From NCBI RefSeq assembly GCF_001279725.1, contig NZ_LGDE01000415.1, positions 16,653 through 80,652 of the forward strand: DNA of 64,000 nt. The letters run 5' to 3'. Every line of letters starts with the position of its first letter. Position 1 is the stretch's first letter. Below the pieces are notes generated by a model. That model saw only the letters and a program-made list of their open reading frames with translations, made no database searches and had not been told where the DNA came from. Origin of the DNA: Streptomyces sp. WM4235 (GTDB lineage Bacteria; Actinomycetota; Actinomycetes; Streptomycetales; Streptomycetaceae). This document shows positions 48,944 to 58,014 of the stretch, one piece after another. Made by a program: the position numbers and the translations under genes.

Positions 48944-51412
48944 ATGGCTCAGGGCACGGTCCAGGTGACACACGGCGGGGCTTCGCGGTGGCGCCGCCGC
49001 TCCGGTGAGTATCCGACACTGAGCGCCGCGCTCGCCGTCGCGGGCGACGGGGACGTCCTCTCCATCGGCCCCGGCACCTACCGCGAGAACCTGGTCCTGG
49101 AACACGCCGTGACGCTGCGCGGCCTGGAGGGCGGGGTGGGTTCGGTACGGATCGCCCCGCTCGACGGGGTGGCGCTGACCGTGCGCGCCTCCGCCGTGAT
49201 CCAGGACCTGTACCTGGAGGGCCAGGACCGGGCGGCGCCCGCGCTGCTCGTGGAGGACGGCTCCCCCGAGTTGACCGACCTGCGCGTCAACACCCGCTCG
49301 GCGGCCGGCATCGAGGTGCGCGGCAGCGGGGCCCGGCCGCTGGTGCGCCGTTGCACGGTGGAGAATCCCACCGGGGTCGGCATCGCCGTGCTCGACGGCG
49401 GCGGCGGGGTGTTCGAGGAGTGCGAGGTCGTGGCCGCGGGCCAGACCGGGGTGTCGGTGCGCGGTGGCGCGCGACCGCGTCTGGAACGCTGCCGCATCCA
49501 CCACGCCACGGGCGCGGGCATCGGCGTCACCGGCGAGGGCTCCGGCCTGGAGGCGCTGGGCTGCGAGGTGTACGAGATCAAGGGTGCCGGTGTCCAGGTC
49601 GCGGCGCGGGCCACCGCCCGGCTCACCGACTCCTCGGTGCACCGCACCTCGGCCGACGGGGTCACCCTCGACACGGACGCGGTGCTCACGCTCGCCGGCT
49701 GTGACATCCACGACATCCCGGAGAACGCGGTCGATCTGCGCTCCCGTTCGGTGCTGACGCTCAGCCGCACCACCGTGCGGCGCTTCGGTCGCAACGGCCT
49801 GTCGGTGTGGGATCCGGGGACCCGGGTGGTCGCCGAGTCCTGCGAGATCCACGACAGCACCGGCGACTATCCGGCGGTGTGGGTCAGCGACGGGGCCACG
49901 GCCTCGTTGGACTCCTGCCGGGTGCACGACGTGCCGGACGCGCTGTTCGTCCTGGACCGGGGCTCCCGTGTCGACGTCGTCGACAGTGATCTCTCCCAGG
50001 TCCGCAACACCGCTGTCTCGGTGAGCGACGGGGCGACGGCGCAGTTGGACGACTGCCGGATCCGGGAGGCGGCGACCGGGGCCTGGTTCCGCGACCACGG
50101 CAGCGGCGGCACCCTCGCCAACTGCACCGTCGACTCGGTACAGACGGGTGTGATCGTCACCAAGGGCGCCGACCCGGTGTTGGAGCGGTGCACGGTCACT
50201 TCCCCCACGGAGGCGGGGTTCTATGTGTCGGCGGGCGGTCGAGGGACTTTCACGGCCTGCCGGGTGAGCGGCAGTTCCGGCTTCGGTTTCCATGTCATCG
50301 ACGGCTCGCGCACCACCCTCGCGAAGTGCCACACCGAGCGCTGCGCGCGCGGCGGCTACGAGTTCGCGGAGGACGGCCCGGTGACCGAGGACTGCACGAG
50401 CGACGAGTCCGGGCCGCGGCTCGCCGCCCAGTCGGCCGCGGTCGGCGGGGCGGGCGGGGCGCAGGCGGGGATCCGTACCCTCGTGGCGGACCAGAGCCCG
50501 GCGGCGCGGGCGGCGGACGTGCCGCCGGCCCGGTCCGGCGAGCCCGAGGCGGAGCGGGCGACGCCGGCCCGCGGGTCGGGCGAGGTGTTGGGCCACCTGG
50601 ACGCGCTGGTGGGCCTGGACAGCGTCAAGCGCGAGGTGCGCGCCCTCACCGACATGATCGAGGTCGGTCGCCGACGGCAGCAGGCGGGCCTCAAGGCCGC
50701 CTCGGTGCGCCGGCACCTGGTCTTCACCGGCTCCCCCGGTACGGGGAAGACGACCGTGGCCCGTCTCTACGGGGAGATCCTCGCCTCGCTCGGGGTGTTG
50801 GAGCGGGGTCACCTGGTCGAGGTGTCCCGGGTGGACCTGGTCGGCGAGCACATCGGGTCGACGGCGATCCGTACCCAGGAGGCGTTCGACCGGGCGCGCG
50901 GCGGGGTGCTGTTCATCGACGAGGCGTACGCGCTGGCCCCGGAGGACTCGGGGCGGGACTTCGGGCGCGAGGCGATCGACACGCTGGTGAAGCTGATGGA
51001 GGACCACCGTGACGCGGTGGTGGTGATCGTCGCCGGCTACACCGCGGAGATGGACCGGTTCCTGACCGTGAATCCGGGTGTCGCCTCGCGGTTCTCCCGC
51101 ACCATCACCTTCGGCGACTACGGGCCCGAGGAACTGCTGCGGATCGTGGAGCAGCAGGCGGAGGAGCACGAGTACCGGCTGGGCGAGGGCACCCCGAAGG
51201 CCCTGTTGGCGTACTTCACGGACCTTCCCAAGGGGCCTGCCTTCGGCAACGGCCGCACCGCGCGCCAGACCTTCGAGGCGATGGTCGAGCGGCACGCCGG
51301 GCGGGTGGCGCAGCTCGCCGATCCGGGGACCGACGAGCTGACCCTGCTCTTCCCGGAGGACCTTCCGGTGCTGCCGGGGCCGACGGCGGCGCTGCCGGCC
51401 GGGACGCTCTGA
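48944..51412 (+). CDS. Right-handed beta-helix protein fused to a CbbX-type AAA+ ATPase
   Basis: 822 aa. Residues about 25-480 are a right-handed parallel beta-helix built of repeats such as [20 protein letters not shown] and [20 protein letters not shown], as in polysaccharide lyases and carbohydrate-binding proteins. After a Pro/Ala linker (500-545) comes an AAA+ domain of the CbbX/CfxQ clade: [20 protein letters not shown], Walker [19 protein letters not shown] (near 596-603), Walker [15 protein letters not shown], and the arginine-finger region SRFSRTITF. No signal peptide, so a cytoplasmic remodelling machine with a beta-helix target-recognition platform is likely. EccA of ESX secretion systems is a related AAA protein. 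ATG at 48944. Confidence 0.9.
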   Translation: MAQGTVQVTHGGASRWRRRSGEYPTLSAALAVAGDGDVLSIGPGTYRENLVLEHAVTLRGLEGGVGSVRIAPLDGVALTVRASAVIQDLYLEGQDRAAPALLVEDGSPELTDLRVNTRSAAGIEVRGSGARPLVRRCTVENPTGVGIAVLDGGGGVFEECEVVAAGQTGVSVRGGARPRLERCRIHHATGAGIGVTGEGSGLEALGCEVYEIKGAGVQVAARATARLTDSSVHRTSADGVTLDTDAVLTLAGCDIHDIPENAVDLRSRSVLTLSRTTVRRFGRNGLSVWDPGTRVVAESCEIHDSTGDYPAVWVSDGATASLDSCRVHDVPDALFVLDRGSRVDVVDSDLSQVRNTAVSVSDGATAQLDDCRIREAATGAWFRDHGSGGTLANCTVDSVQTGVIVTKGADPVLERCTVTSPTEAGFYVSAGGRGTFTACRVSGSSGFGFHVIDGSRTTLAKCHTERCARGGYEFAEDGPVTEDCTSDESGPRLAAQSAAVGGAGGAQAGIRTLVADQSPAARAADVPPARSGEPEAERATPARGSGEVLGHLDALVGLDSVKREVRALTDMIEVGRRRQQAGLKAASVRRHLVFTGSPGTGKTTVARLYGEILASLGVLERGHLVEVSRVDLVGEHIGSTAIRTQEAFDRARGGVLFIDEAYALAPEDSGRDFGREAIDTLVKLMEDHRDAVVVIVAGYTAEMDRFLTVNPGVASRFSRTITFGDYGPEELLRIVEQQAEEHEYRLGEGTPKALLAYFTDLPKGPAFGNGRTARQTFEAMVERHAGRVAQLADPGTDELTLLFPEDLPVLPGPTAALPAGTL

Positions 51413-51427
51413 GACGGGTCGGCGGTC

Positions 51428-51535
51428 GCCGGTTCGCGACGTCGGGTGCCTCCGTGGCGTCGCGTGCGTTCGTGGCGTCGGGTTCGTTCGTGGCTTCTGA
51501 TTCGTTCGTGGCATCGGGTGCGTTCGTGGCATCCG
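51428..51535. repeat. 18-bp tandem repeat array between convergent genes
   Basis: Five units of consensus GTGCGTTCGTGGCATCGG run from 51446 to 51535, with a weaker sixth unit at 51428-51445. It lies wholly between the beta-helix/AAA gene and the membrane hydrolase gene. Eighteen bp is a multiple of three, and the array is open in several frames. Likely a variable-number repeat; it may also influence convergent transcription. Confidence 0.8.
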
Positions 51536-51536
51536 C

Positions 51537-53885
51537 TCACCGGTCGAGCCGGTTTCCCGGTCTCTGCTGCGGGACGTCGGCCGCGTCGGCGCCCGTCATG
51601 ACGGCCAGGCGGGCGAGCAGCCTGTCCCGTTCGGCGGCGAACGCCGGGTCGGCCTGGTAGTCGGAGTGCCCGAGGATCGGCGCGGGAAGCGGGTGGAGTT
51701 CGCTGCGCCCGTAGGCGAGCGGATCGACGAGCGGGCCCCGGTCCACGTCCTTGTCGGGGCAGGCCCCGACCGGGCCGCCGATGGGATCGGTGGCCCGCCA
51801 CAGGTTGCGCCAGCAGTCCAGGTCCTGGTGGAGGGCGGTGAGGGGTCCGGGGCCGAAGTAGGCGGGGAACCAGCGTCCGTAGAGCCGGGCCAGCGGGGAT
51901 CCGTAGGTCAGCAGCGCGACCCGGCCTCGGACGTCCGGCGGCAACTGCCAGACGGCGGCGGCCGCGAGGACACTGCCCTGTGAGTGACCCGAGATGACCA
52001 GGCGGCCACCGGTGAGCCCGGTCCAGGCGGTCATCCGCCAGGTCAGGTCCGGTACGGCCCGCTCGGCGTAGCAGGGCGGCGCGAACGGGTGGGCGGCGCG
52101 CGGCCAGAAGGTGCCCACGTCCCACAGGATCCCTATGGTGCGGCGGGCGGCCGGGTCCCGGTAGGCGCGCCGGCCCCAGGTGACGAACAGGACGAAGCCG
52201 AAACCGATCAGCCAGGAACCGGTGTCCTGGGCGGTGCGGGCGGCGGCTTCCACCGCGGGGTGGCTGCCCCGGGCCGCCTCGCCGGGGACCTGCTCGCTGA
52301 TCCAGGCCCCGGCCAGGGCGCCCGCGCCGAGCAGGAGCGTTATGCCGGAGACGGCCGCCACGAACCAGGGCGCGGAGTCGGTGAGGGCGGCGGCCGCCCG
52401 GGCGCCGGCGATCCGGCGGCTGCGCGCCGGGTCGGCGGGCTCGTCGGGGTACTCGGCGGCGACGGTGACCGCCAGCCGGCGCGTCGTGAGGGCCCCGCGC
52501 ACGGCGAACCAGGCGGCGAGCAGGGCGAGGACGAGCAGCAGGGGCGGCAGCACGGCGGCCTGCCAGGACAGCAGTACGGGCGGCCCGGGCAGGGTGGCTC
52601 CGGCCATGCCCGGGGTGTCTCCGCCGTCCAGCCAGTCGGCGACGCGTTGGGCGACGCCGCCGGACATGACCCCGCCGAGGGCGCACCCGAGCATGGCCAC
52701 GGCCGGACCGCCGAGGCCCCGCAGGGCCGCCGCGGGGTCGGGGGCCGCCCGGTGGAGGCGGCGGGCGACGACGGCCAGGGCGAGGGCGCAGCAGCCCTGG
52801 CCGAGCATCAGCGCCCCGAACGCGAAGTCTCCGGGCAGCCGCCCCGCGGAGGTCCAACCGGATCGCGACCAGGACGCGTACACCAGGACGGCGCCGAGCA
52901 GTCCGAGGGCGCCGCGCGGCAGCAGGGCCACGGCGGCCCGGTCGAGCCGGTGGTCGGGGCGTGCCTCGGTGCGGCCGCGCCGGCAGACCACGCAGACCAC
53001 GCAGAGGGCCGTGCCGGCGAGCAGGACCTGGAGCACCCAGCCGGTGGCTTCGAGGACGGGGGTCCCGGCGCGGCGGTCGTACGCGGCGGCGGGCACGGCG
53101 ACGGCCACCGCGACGGTGAGCAGTCCGGCGGCGGTGTGGGCGGCGCGCAGTCGGGCCACGAGGCGGCGCCCGTACCAGAATCCGGGCCGGCCGAGTGCGG
53201 GGGTGTCGTCCTCGGGGTTGTCGGGCTCGGCGGCGCCGGCGGGGGGCGGCTGGGACTCGTAGGCGCTCCAGGTGCGGTCGGAGAGGTACCAGAGCAGCCC
53301 GGTCAGTGCGGCCGGGAGCAGCGCGCCGAGCGCGAGGCGGCGTCCGGGCTGGCCCCAGGGGCCGTCGGCGCGCGGGAAGGGCAGTTGGTTCGCGCAGCCG
53401 CCGGACCCCGCGCACTGCCAGGCGACCAGGTCGAGTGCGACCTCGCACGCGGCGGCGATCAGCAGCACGGTGAGGCTGAGCGCGAGGAGCCGTACGAGGA
53501 GTCCGTACGCGCGCACCGCACGGGGCGAGCGGCCGGTGGCGGGTGCGGCCGGCCGGGCCCAGTGGGCCAGGTTGGCCACCATGAACGGCAGGAGCAGCAG
53601 CCACAGGGCGCGGGCGCCGTTGCCGGAGGTGAGTCGCGACCAGCAGTAGGCCTCGGGCACGGGTCGACCGACGTACCGCTCGGGGTGGGCCTCGGCGTCG
53701 GTGTCCTCGGCGCGTCGGAACACCGCGGCGGTGGAGTCCCCGGTGATGCGGACGGTGCGCGGATCGCCGAGGAGTTCGCCGGGGGGTGCGCCGGCGACGC
53801 CGTGGACCAGCAGTTCCAGGGCGAGGGGGAAGGGGGGGGCAGGGGGTCGGTACGGGGAGGGTGGGGCTGTGGGGTGGTCCGGCAC
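51537..53885 (-). CDS. Polytopic membrane protein with C-terminal alpha/beta-hydrolase domain
   Basis: 782 aa. About nine to ten membrane helices (between residues 85 and 570), for example LLLLPFMVANLAHWARPA and PPLLLVLALLAAWFAVRGAL. The C-terminal 200 residues form a lipase-like domain with VISGHSQGSVLAAAAVWQLP (nucleophile elbow G-H-S-Q-G) and LHQDLDCWRNLWRATDPIGG, where D and H may complete the triad. Short start motif: LALELLVHGVAGAPPGELLG (HG oxyanion motif at the N-terminus), so the hydrolase may be split by the membrane region. The GTG at 53885 follows GGAGG. It carries a G-rich tract (53825-53874) at its 5' end. Substrate unknown. Confidence 0.83.
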   Translation of the reverse strand: MPDHPTAPPSPYRPPAPPFPLALELLVHGVAGAPPGELLGDPRTVRITGDSTAAVFRRAEDTDAEAHPERYVGRPVPEAYCWSRLTSGNGARALWLLLLPFMVANLAHWARPAAPATGRSPRAVRAYGLLVRLLALSLTVLLIAAACEVALDLVAWQCAGSGGCANQLPFPRADGPWGQPGRRLALGALLPAALTGLLWYLSDRTWSAYESQPPPAGAAEPDNPEDDTPALGRPGFWYGRRLVARLRAAHTAAGLLTVAVAVAVPAAAYDRRAGTPVLEATGWVLQVLLAGTALCVVCVVCRRGRTEARPDHRLDRAAVALLPRGALGLLGAVLVYASWSRSGWTSAGRLPGDFAFGALMLGQGCCALALAVVARRLHRAAPDPAAALRGLGGPAVAMLGCALGGVMSGGVAQRVADWLDGGDTPGMAGATLPGPPVLLSWQAAVLPPLLLVLALLAAWFAVRGALTTRRLAVTVAAEYPDEPADPARSRRIAGARAAAALTDSAPWFVAAVSGITLLLGAGALAGAWISEQVPGEAARGSHPAVEAAARTAQDTGSWLIGFGFVLFVTWGRRAYRDPAARRTIGILWDVGTFWPRAAHPFAPPCYAERAVPDLTWRMTAWTGLTGGRLVISGHSQGSVLAAAAVWQLPPDVRGRVALLTYGSPLARLYGRWFPAYFGPGPLTALHQDLDCWRNLWRATDPIGGPVGACPDKDVDRGPLVDPLAYGRSELHPLPAPILGHSDYQADPAFAAERDRLLARLAVMTGADAADVPQQRPGNRLDR
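53825..53874. repeat. G-run tract (possible G-quadruplex) at the 5' end of the membrane hydrolase gene
   Basis: Plus-strand runs of G5, G8, G5, G4, G3, G4 and G4 lie within 50 bp, separated by 1-7 nt. On the coding (minus) strand this is C-rich and encodes Pro-rich residues 4-20. The G8 run is a potential slippage site within the coding region. Confidence 0.65.
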
Positions 53886-54055
53886 GGCGGCCTCCGCTCG
53901 CGGGGCGGTATCGGCCCCTGACCAGGATCCCGCCCTGCGGACCCGCTGCCCAGGCCTCCGTTCGCGTGAAAAATCGCCCATCGGGGACTTCTGACGGCAC
54001 GCCGGCTAGGGTGGCGCGCACACGTGTTCCCTCTTCGTACTCAGGAGGTACCGCC

Positions 54056-54556
54056 ATGGCTCGCCGACTTCGCCCGGTGGGGCTGGACTTCATCGAGGTC
54101 GCCCCGGTCCGTCTGGTCTTCACGGCGCGTGCGGCGGCGACGCCGGAGGCCGTGTACCGGGCGCTCGCGGAGGAGGTGACGGGCTGGCCCGACTGGTTCC
54201 GGGCGGTCACCCTGGCCCGGCCGACGGAGGGCGGGGCCGGCCGCGAGGTCCGGCTGACGGGCGGGGTCCGGTTCCGCGAGACGATCATGGCGGCGGAGCC
54301 GGAGCGGCGGTACGCGTACCGGGCGGACGAGACCAACGCGCCGGGCCTGCACGCCCTGTTGGAGGAGTGGCTGCTGTCGGCCGCGGGACCGCGGGCGTCC
54401 TCCGGGACCCTGATCCGGTGGACCTTCGCGGCGGACGGGCCGGCCCCGTTCCGCGTGGCCCTGAAAGCCGCCCGCCCCGGGCTCGACCGCGCGTTCCGGT
54501 CGGCGGTACGCGCCCTCGACGCCCGGCTCACGGGCCGGAGCGGCGCGGGTCGCTGA
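54056..54556 (+). CDS. SRPBCC (START-like) family protein
   Basis: 166 aa. The fold begins FIEVAPVRLVFTARAAATPE and AVYRALAEEVTGWPDWFRAV, with GGAGREVRLTGGVRFRETIM, GTLIRWTFAADG and a C-terminal helix (LDRAFRSAVRALDARL) that closes the ligand pocket. Such proteins bind or convert hydrophobic ligands such as lipids, polyketides or hormones; the ligand is unknown. The ATG at 54056 follows CAGGAGGTAC, a near-perfect binding site. Confidence 0.88.
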   Translation: MARRLRPVGLDFIEVAPVRLVFTARAAATPEAVYRALAEEVTGWPDWFRAVTLARPTEGGAGREVRLTGGVRFRETIMAAEPERRYAYRADETNAPGLHALLEEWLLSAAGPRASSGTLIRWTFAADGPAPFRVALKAARPGLDRAFRSAVRALDARLTGRSGAGR

Positions 54557-54630
54557 GGCCGGGACGCCTCGCGTGGCCGACCGGTCCCCGCCGGGGGCAC
54601 GGGTCCGCCGGGGCGGGCGCCGCCCCGGCG

Positions 54631-55758
54631 TCAGCCCGTCGGTTCCCGCCAGACGCCGGTCGTGAGCAGCGTGTCGATGGTCTGCTCGTACGGGGTGATG
54701 TCCAGGCCTTGTTCGGCCAGCCAGGCGTTCGAGTAGTACTTGTCCAGATAGCGGTCGCCCGGGTCGCAGAGCAGCGTGACGACACTGCCCGTCCGGCCTT
54801 CCGCCACCATCTCCGAGACGATCTTCAGGGCGCTCCACAGGCCGGTGCCGGTCGAGCCGCCGGCCTTGCGTCCGATGGCCCGTTCCAGGGCCCGGCAGCC
54901 CGCGACGCTCGCCGCGTCCGGCACCTTCATCATGCGGTCGATGGCCCCCGGCACGAAGCTCGGCTCCATCCGGGGACGGCCGATGCCCTCGATGCGGGAG
55001 CCGCAGTCGCTGCTCGCGTGCGGGTCGTGGCGGGTCCAACCGTCGAAGAAGCAGGAGTTCTCCGGGTCGGGCACACAGATCCGGGTGTCGTGCTGCATGT
55101 AGTGCACGTAGCGCGCGATGGTCGCGGAGGTGCCGCCGGTGCCGGCCGTGGCGACGATCCAGGTGGGCTCGGGGTACCGCTCCAGTCGCAACTGCTGGTA
55201 AATCGATTCTGCGATGTTGTTGTTGCCCCGCCAGTCCGTCGCCCGTTCGGCGTAGGTGAACTGGTCCATGTAGTGCCCGCCGGTCCGCGCCGCCAGCTCC
55301 GCGGACTCCTCGTACATCTTCATCGAGTTGTCCACGTAGTGGCACTCGCCGCCGTGGAACTCGATCAGCCGACACTTCTCCGGGCTGGTCGTGCGCGGCA
55401 TCACGGCGATGAACGGGACACCGATCAGCTTGGCGAAGTACGCCTCCGACACGGCCGTGGAACCGGACGAGGCCTCGATGACCGGGCGGCCGGGGCGGAT
55501 CCAGCCGTTGCACAGCGCGTACAGGAACAGGGACCGGGCGAGGCGGTGCTTGAGCGAGCCCGTCGGGTGCGTGGACTCGTCCTTGAGGTACAGGTCGATG
55601 CCCCACTCCTCGGGTAGCGGAAAGCGCAACAGGTGGGTGTCGGCGGACCGGTTGGCGTCCGCCTGCACCTTCCGTACGGCTTCTTTCAGCCAGGCGCGGT
55701 AGTCCGCGTCACTGCGGTCGACGTCATCGGTCGTGGCCGTCGTGCGTATGGTGCTCAT
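54631..55758 (-). CDS. Cysteine-synthase-family PLP enzyme (Cds1-like, putative cysteine desulfhydrase)
   Basis: 375 aa. Fold-type [22 protein letters not shown] (PLP lysine in S-L-K-H-R), [20 protein letters not shown] (cofactor loop, Ser replacing the usual Asn), [20 protein letters not shown] (phosphate loop). It matches the family of mycobacterial Cds1 (Rv3684), which releases H2S from L-cysteine. The last part ([40 protein letters not shown]) is characteristic. The ATG at 55758 follows AAGGAGC. Cysteine breakdown, H2S production or cysteine detoxification are the likely roles. Confidence 0.87.
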   Translation of the reverse strand: MSTIRTTATTDDVDRSDADYRAWLKEAVRKVQADANRSADTHLLRFPLPEEWGIDLYLKDESTHPTGSLKHRLARSLFLYALCNGWIRPGRPVIEASSGSTAVSEAYFAKLIGVPFIAVMPRTTSPEKCRLIEFHGGECHYVDNSMKMYEESAELAARTGGHYMDQFTYAERATDWRGNNNIAESIYQQLRLERYPEPTWIVATAGTGGTSATIARYVHYMQHDTRICVPDPENSCFFDGWTRHDPHASSDCGSRIEGIGRPRMEPSFVPGAIDRMMKVPDAASVAGCRALERAIGRKAGGSTGTGLWSALKIVSEMVAEGRTGSVVTLLCDPGDRYLDKYYSNAWLAEQGLDITPYEQTIDTLLTTGVWREPTG

Positions 55759-55941
55759 GCGCCGTGCTCCTTCGTGCCTTCCGTGGTCCCCTCCTTCGCA
55801 ATGTACCTCCCTCACCTGCGCAAACACTTTCTTTGGGTCTCCATGCGAATCGCTTTAAGGGCCCCGCCGGCGGGTCCCCGGAGCGCCCGTCGTGCTCGTT
55901 CGGTTGCACAGCGGGGTGGTGTGGGTGACCCTGGTGGAGCA

Positions 55942-55965
55942 TTACCGAGGGTGCAGCACCCGTAA
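55942..55965. promoter_or_regulatory. Near-perfect palindrome between the Cds1-like and HATPase genes
   Basis: TTAC-CGA-GGGTGC-A-GCACCC-GTAA: the inner 13-bp GGGTGCAGCACCC is a perfect palindrome and the outer TTAC/GTAA arms also match. It ends 24 nt before the GTG at 55990, where it would overlap the HATPase gene promoter. A strong candidate operator or hairpin. Confidence 0.6.
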
Positions 55966-55989
55966 CACTCATGTCGGGGAGTCGCAGCC

Positions 55990-56598
55990 GTGATCAGTCA
56001 TTCCCGCAGGCACTGCGTCGTCGAACTGCAGGCCCTGCCCTCGCGGATCGGCCAGGTCCGCCGCATCGTTTCCGCTCAACTGCGCCACTGGCAGCTCGAT
56101 CCGCTCATAGACCGGGCTGCGCTCGGCGTGACGGAGCTGCTCGGCAACGTCCACCGCCACGCGCAGCCGAGCAAGGTCTGCACGGTGGAGATCGAGCTGC
56201 GTCTCGGACGCCTCACCGTCTCCGTGGCCGACAGTGATCCGCGCCTGCCCGTCCTGCGGGCGGCCGGGGACCTGGAGGAGCTGGAGACCTGCGGACGCGG
56301 GCTGGCGCTCGTCGAGGCGGTCAGCGAGGCGTGGGGGGCGCGGGAGCGGACGGACGGCGGCACGGGCAAGGTGGTGTGGTTCTCGATGCGGGCGGCCCCC
56401 GCCATGACCGCGCCGACCCGTACGGTCCGGATCCCCACCAAGCCCGTGCGCGAGCCCGCCCCGGTCGTGTCGGTCGCCGTGGAGCCCGCGGCCGTGATCA
56501 CGAGCGTGCCGGTGTCGGCTTCGCTGCCGGCGTCCATGGCGGCGGCCCCGGCTGATGCGGGGTCGGCGCCGGTGGCCGTCGGCGCCGAGTCCGGTTGA
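55990..56598 (+). CDS. RsbW/SpoIIAB-like ATP-binding regulatory protein
   Basis: 202 aa. The HATPase_c fold covers residues 10-130: PSRIGQVRRIVSAQLRHWQL, LIDRAALGVTELLGNVHRHA (the N-box E-x-x-x-N), VSVADSDPRLPVL (D-x-x-P G1 box), TCGRGLALVEAVSEAWG (G2 box). The last 60 residues are a Pro/Val/Ala-rich tail with no domain. Such proteins are anti-sigma factors or serine kinases that phosphorylate anti-anti-sigma partners. GTG at 55990 with GGGGAG upstream. No sigma gene is adjacent. Regulated perhaps through the palindrome at 55942-55965. Confidence 0.88.
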   Translation: MISHSRRHCVVELQALPSRIGQVRRIVSAQLRHWQLDPLIDRAALGVTELLGNVHRHAQPSKVCTVEIELRLGRLTVSVADSDPRLPVLRAAGDLEELETCGRGLALVEAVSEAWGARERTDGGTGKVVWFSMRAAPAMTAPTRTVRIPTKPVREPAPVVSVAVEPAAVITSVPVSASLPASMAAAPADAGSAPVAVGAESG

Positions 56599-56629
56599 CA
56601 GCCGGAGCCATCCGACAGTCGGCTCCGGG

Positions 56630-56697
56630 GCCGGACGACAGCAGGAGCCGGACGACAGCCGGAACGAGTCGACGGCCGGAACGAGTCGACAGGACCG
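56630..56697. repeat. 17-bp degenerate tandem repeat between convergent genes
   Basis: Four units of 17 bp (starting 56630, 56647, 56664 and 56681) alternate GCCGGACGACAGCAGGA-like and ACGAGTCGACGGCCGGA-like sequence. Located between the HATPase and ROK genes. No coding function. Confidence 0.65.
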
Positions 56698-56711
56698 GGT
56701 GTTCCGGCCCC

Positions 56712-57974
56712 TCAGGCCGCCGCGCCCAGTGCCCCCAGCGGGTCGTCCAGCACCGGCTGCCACGCCAGTTCCGCCGCGCCGACCAGGCTGTTGTGGTCCA
56801 GGGTGCACGGCAGGATCGGTACGCCGCCGCTACGCCCCCACAGGCTCCGGTCCGCCACCACCGCGCGCAGCCGCTCCGGGTCCGCGGACAGCAGCTCCCG
56901 GTGCAGGCCGCCCAGGATGATCCGGTCCGGGTTCAGGATGTTGACCAGTCCCGCGAGGCCCAGGCCGAGCCGGTCGATGAGCTCCTCGGCGGCCGCCCGT
57001 ACGGCCGGTTCGGCGTACTCGGTGCGCAGCAGGTCGCGTGCCTGCTGGAGCAGTGACACCTCGGGCCCGGGTGTGCGGCCCGCCGCCGTCAGGAAGGCCA
57101 GCGGGTCCGCCTCGACGTCCAGGCACCCCCGGCTCCCGCAGTGGCAGGCCCGCCCCTCGGGGTTGACCGTGAGGTGGCCGACCTCCAGGGCCAGCCCGGC
57201 ACTGCCGCTGTGCAGGCGTCCGTCCAGGACCAGTGCCCCGCCCACCCCGCGGTGACCGGTGGCCACGCACAGCAGGTGCTGCGCGCTGCGGCCGGCGCCG
57301 TGCCGGTGCTCGGCGAGCGCGGCGAGGTTGACGTCGTTGCCGGTCAGCGCGGGGCCGTCGATCCCGGCGGCCTTCACCCGTTCGGCGAAGATGGCCCGTA
57401 CGGGCGAACCGGCCGGCCAGGCCAGGTGCAGCGGGTTCAGGGCGGTGCCCTCCGGCTCCGCGACCGCCGAGGGGACCGCGAGGCCCGCGCCGACGCACCG
57501 CAGCCCGGACTCGGCGAGCAGCGCGGCGCCCGCCTCGACGACGGCGCCCAGCACCTGCGCGGGGTCGGCGGAGACGGTGACCTTGCCGGGTGCGGTGGCC
57601 ACGATCCGCCCACCGAGGCCGACCAGCGCGGCTCGGAACCCGTCGGGGTGGACCTGCGCGGCCAGCGCCACGGGCCCGTTCTCGTCGATGGAGAGCCGGT
57701 GCGAGGGCCGGCCCTGCGCGCCGCCCGCGCCCCCGGGACGGGAGTCGACGCGGATGAGTCCGAGCGCCTCCAGTTCGGCGGCGACGGCCCCGGCGGTGGC
57801 GCGGGTGACACCCAGCTCCGCGGTGAGGACCGCGCGGGTGGGGGCCCGGCCGGTGTGCACGAGCTCCAGCGCCGGACCGAGTGCGCCGCGCCCCCGCTCC
57901 AGCCGGGTCCTCGCGGACGCCGCGGACACCGTGGACGCATCCCCCACCCGCGGCGGGGCCCCGTTGCCGTTCAT
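56712..57974 (-). CDS. ROK family transcriptional regulator/sugar kinase-like protein
   Basis: 420 aa. An N-terminal winged helix (residues 28-75: LGPALELVHTGRAPTRAVLT, ELGVTRATAGAVAAELEALG) precedes the ROK fold: VGAGLAVPSAVAEPEGTALN (sugar-binding region), LTGNDVNLAALAEHRHGAGR, GHRGVGGALVLDGRLHSGSA and the zinc-binding CHCGSRGCLDVEA (C-x-C-x4-C). The ND before V corresponds to the catalytic aspartate region. NagC/XylR-like repressors of this kind respond to a sugar; the ligand and target genes are unknown. ATG at 57974. AlkB follows on the same strand after a 40-bp gap. Confidence 0.93.
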   Translation of the reverse strand: MNGNGAPPRVGDASTVSAASARTRLERGRGALGPALELVHTGRAPTRAVLTAELGVTRATAGAVAAELEALGLIRVDSRPGGAGGAQGRPSHRLSIDENGPVALAAQVHPDGFRAALVGLGGRIVATAPGKVTVSADPAQVLGAVVEAGAALLAESGLRCVGAGLAVPSAVAEPEGTALNPLHLAWPAGSPVRAIFAERVKAAGIDGPALTGNDVNLAALAEHRHGAGRSAQHLLCVATGHRGVGGALVLDGRLHSGSAGLALEVGHLTVNPEGRACHCGSRGCLDVEADPLAFLTAAGRTPGPEVSLLQQARDLLRTEYAEPAVRAAAEELIDRLGLGLAGLVNILNPDRIILGGLHRELLSADPERLRAVVADRSLWGRSGGVPILPCTLDHNSLVGAAELAWQPVLDDPLGALGAAA

Positions 57975-58014
57975 GACAGCGATCCTCGCATGATCGGGAG
58001 GCGCCCGAGGCCGC

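Noticed and set aside
51118..54600. Extended minus-strand frame running through the 18-bp repeats and the membrane hydrolase region
   Set aside because: It is in a different frame from the gene with GHSQG and the membrane helices; its repeats simply reflect the tandem DNA array.
55724..55972. Possible 82-residue His-rich protein on the minus strand before the Cds1-like gene
   Set aside because: It overlaps the better-supported Cds1-like start (AAGGAGC then ATG) and the palindrome, and it has no recognised family. It may be part of the 5' leader.
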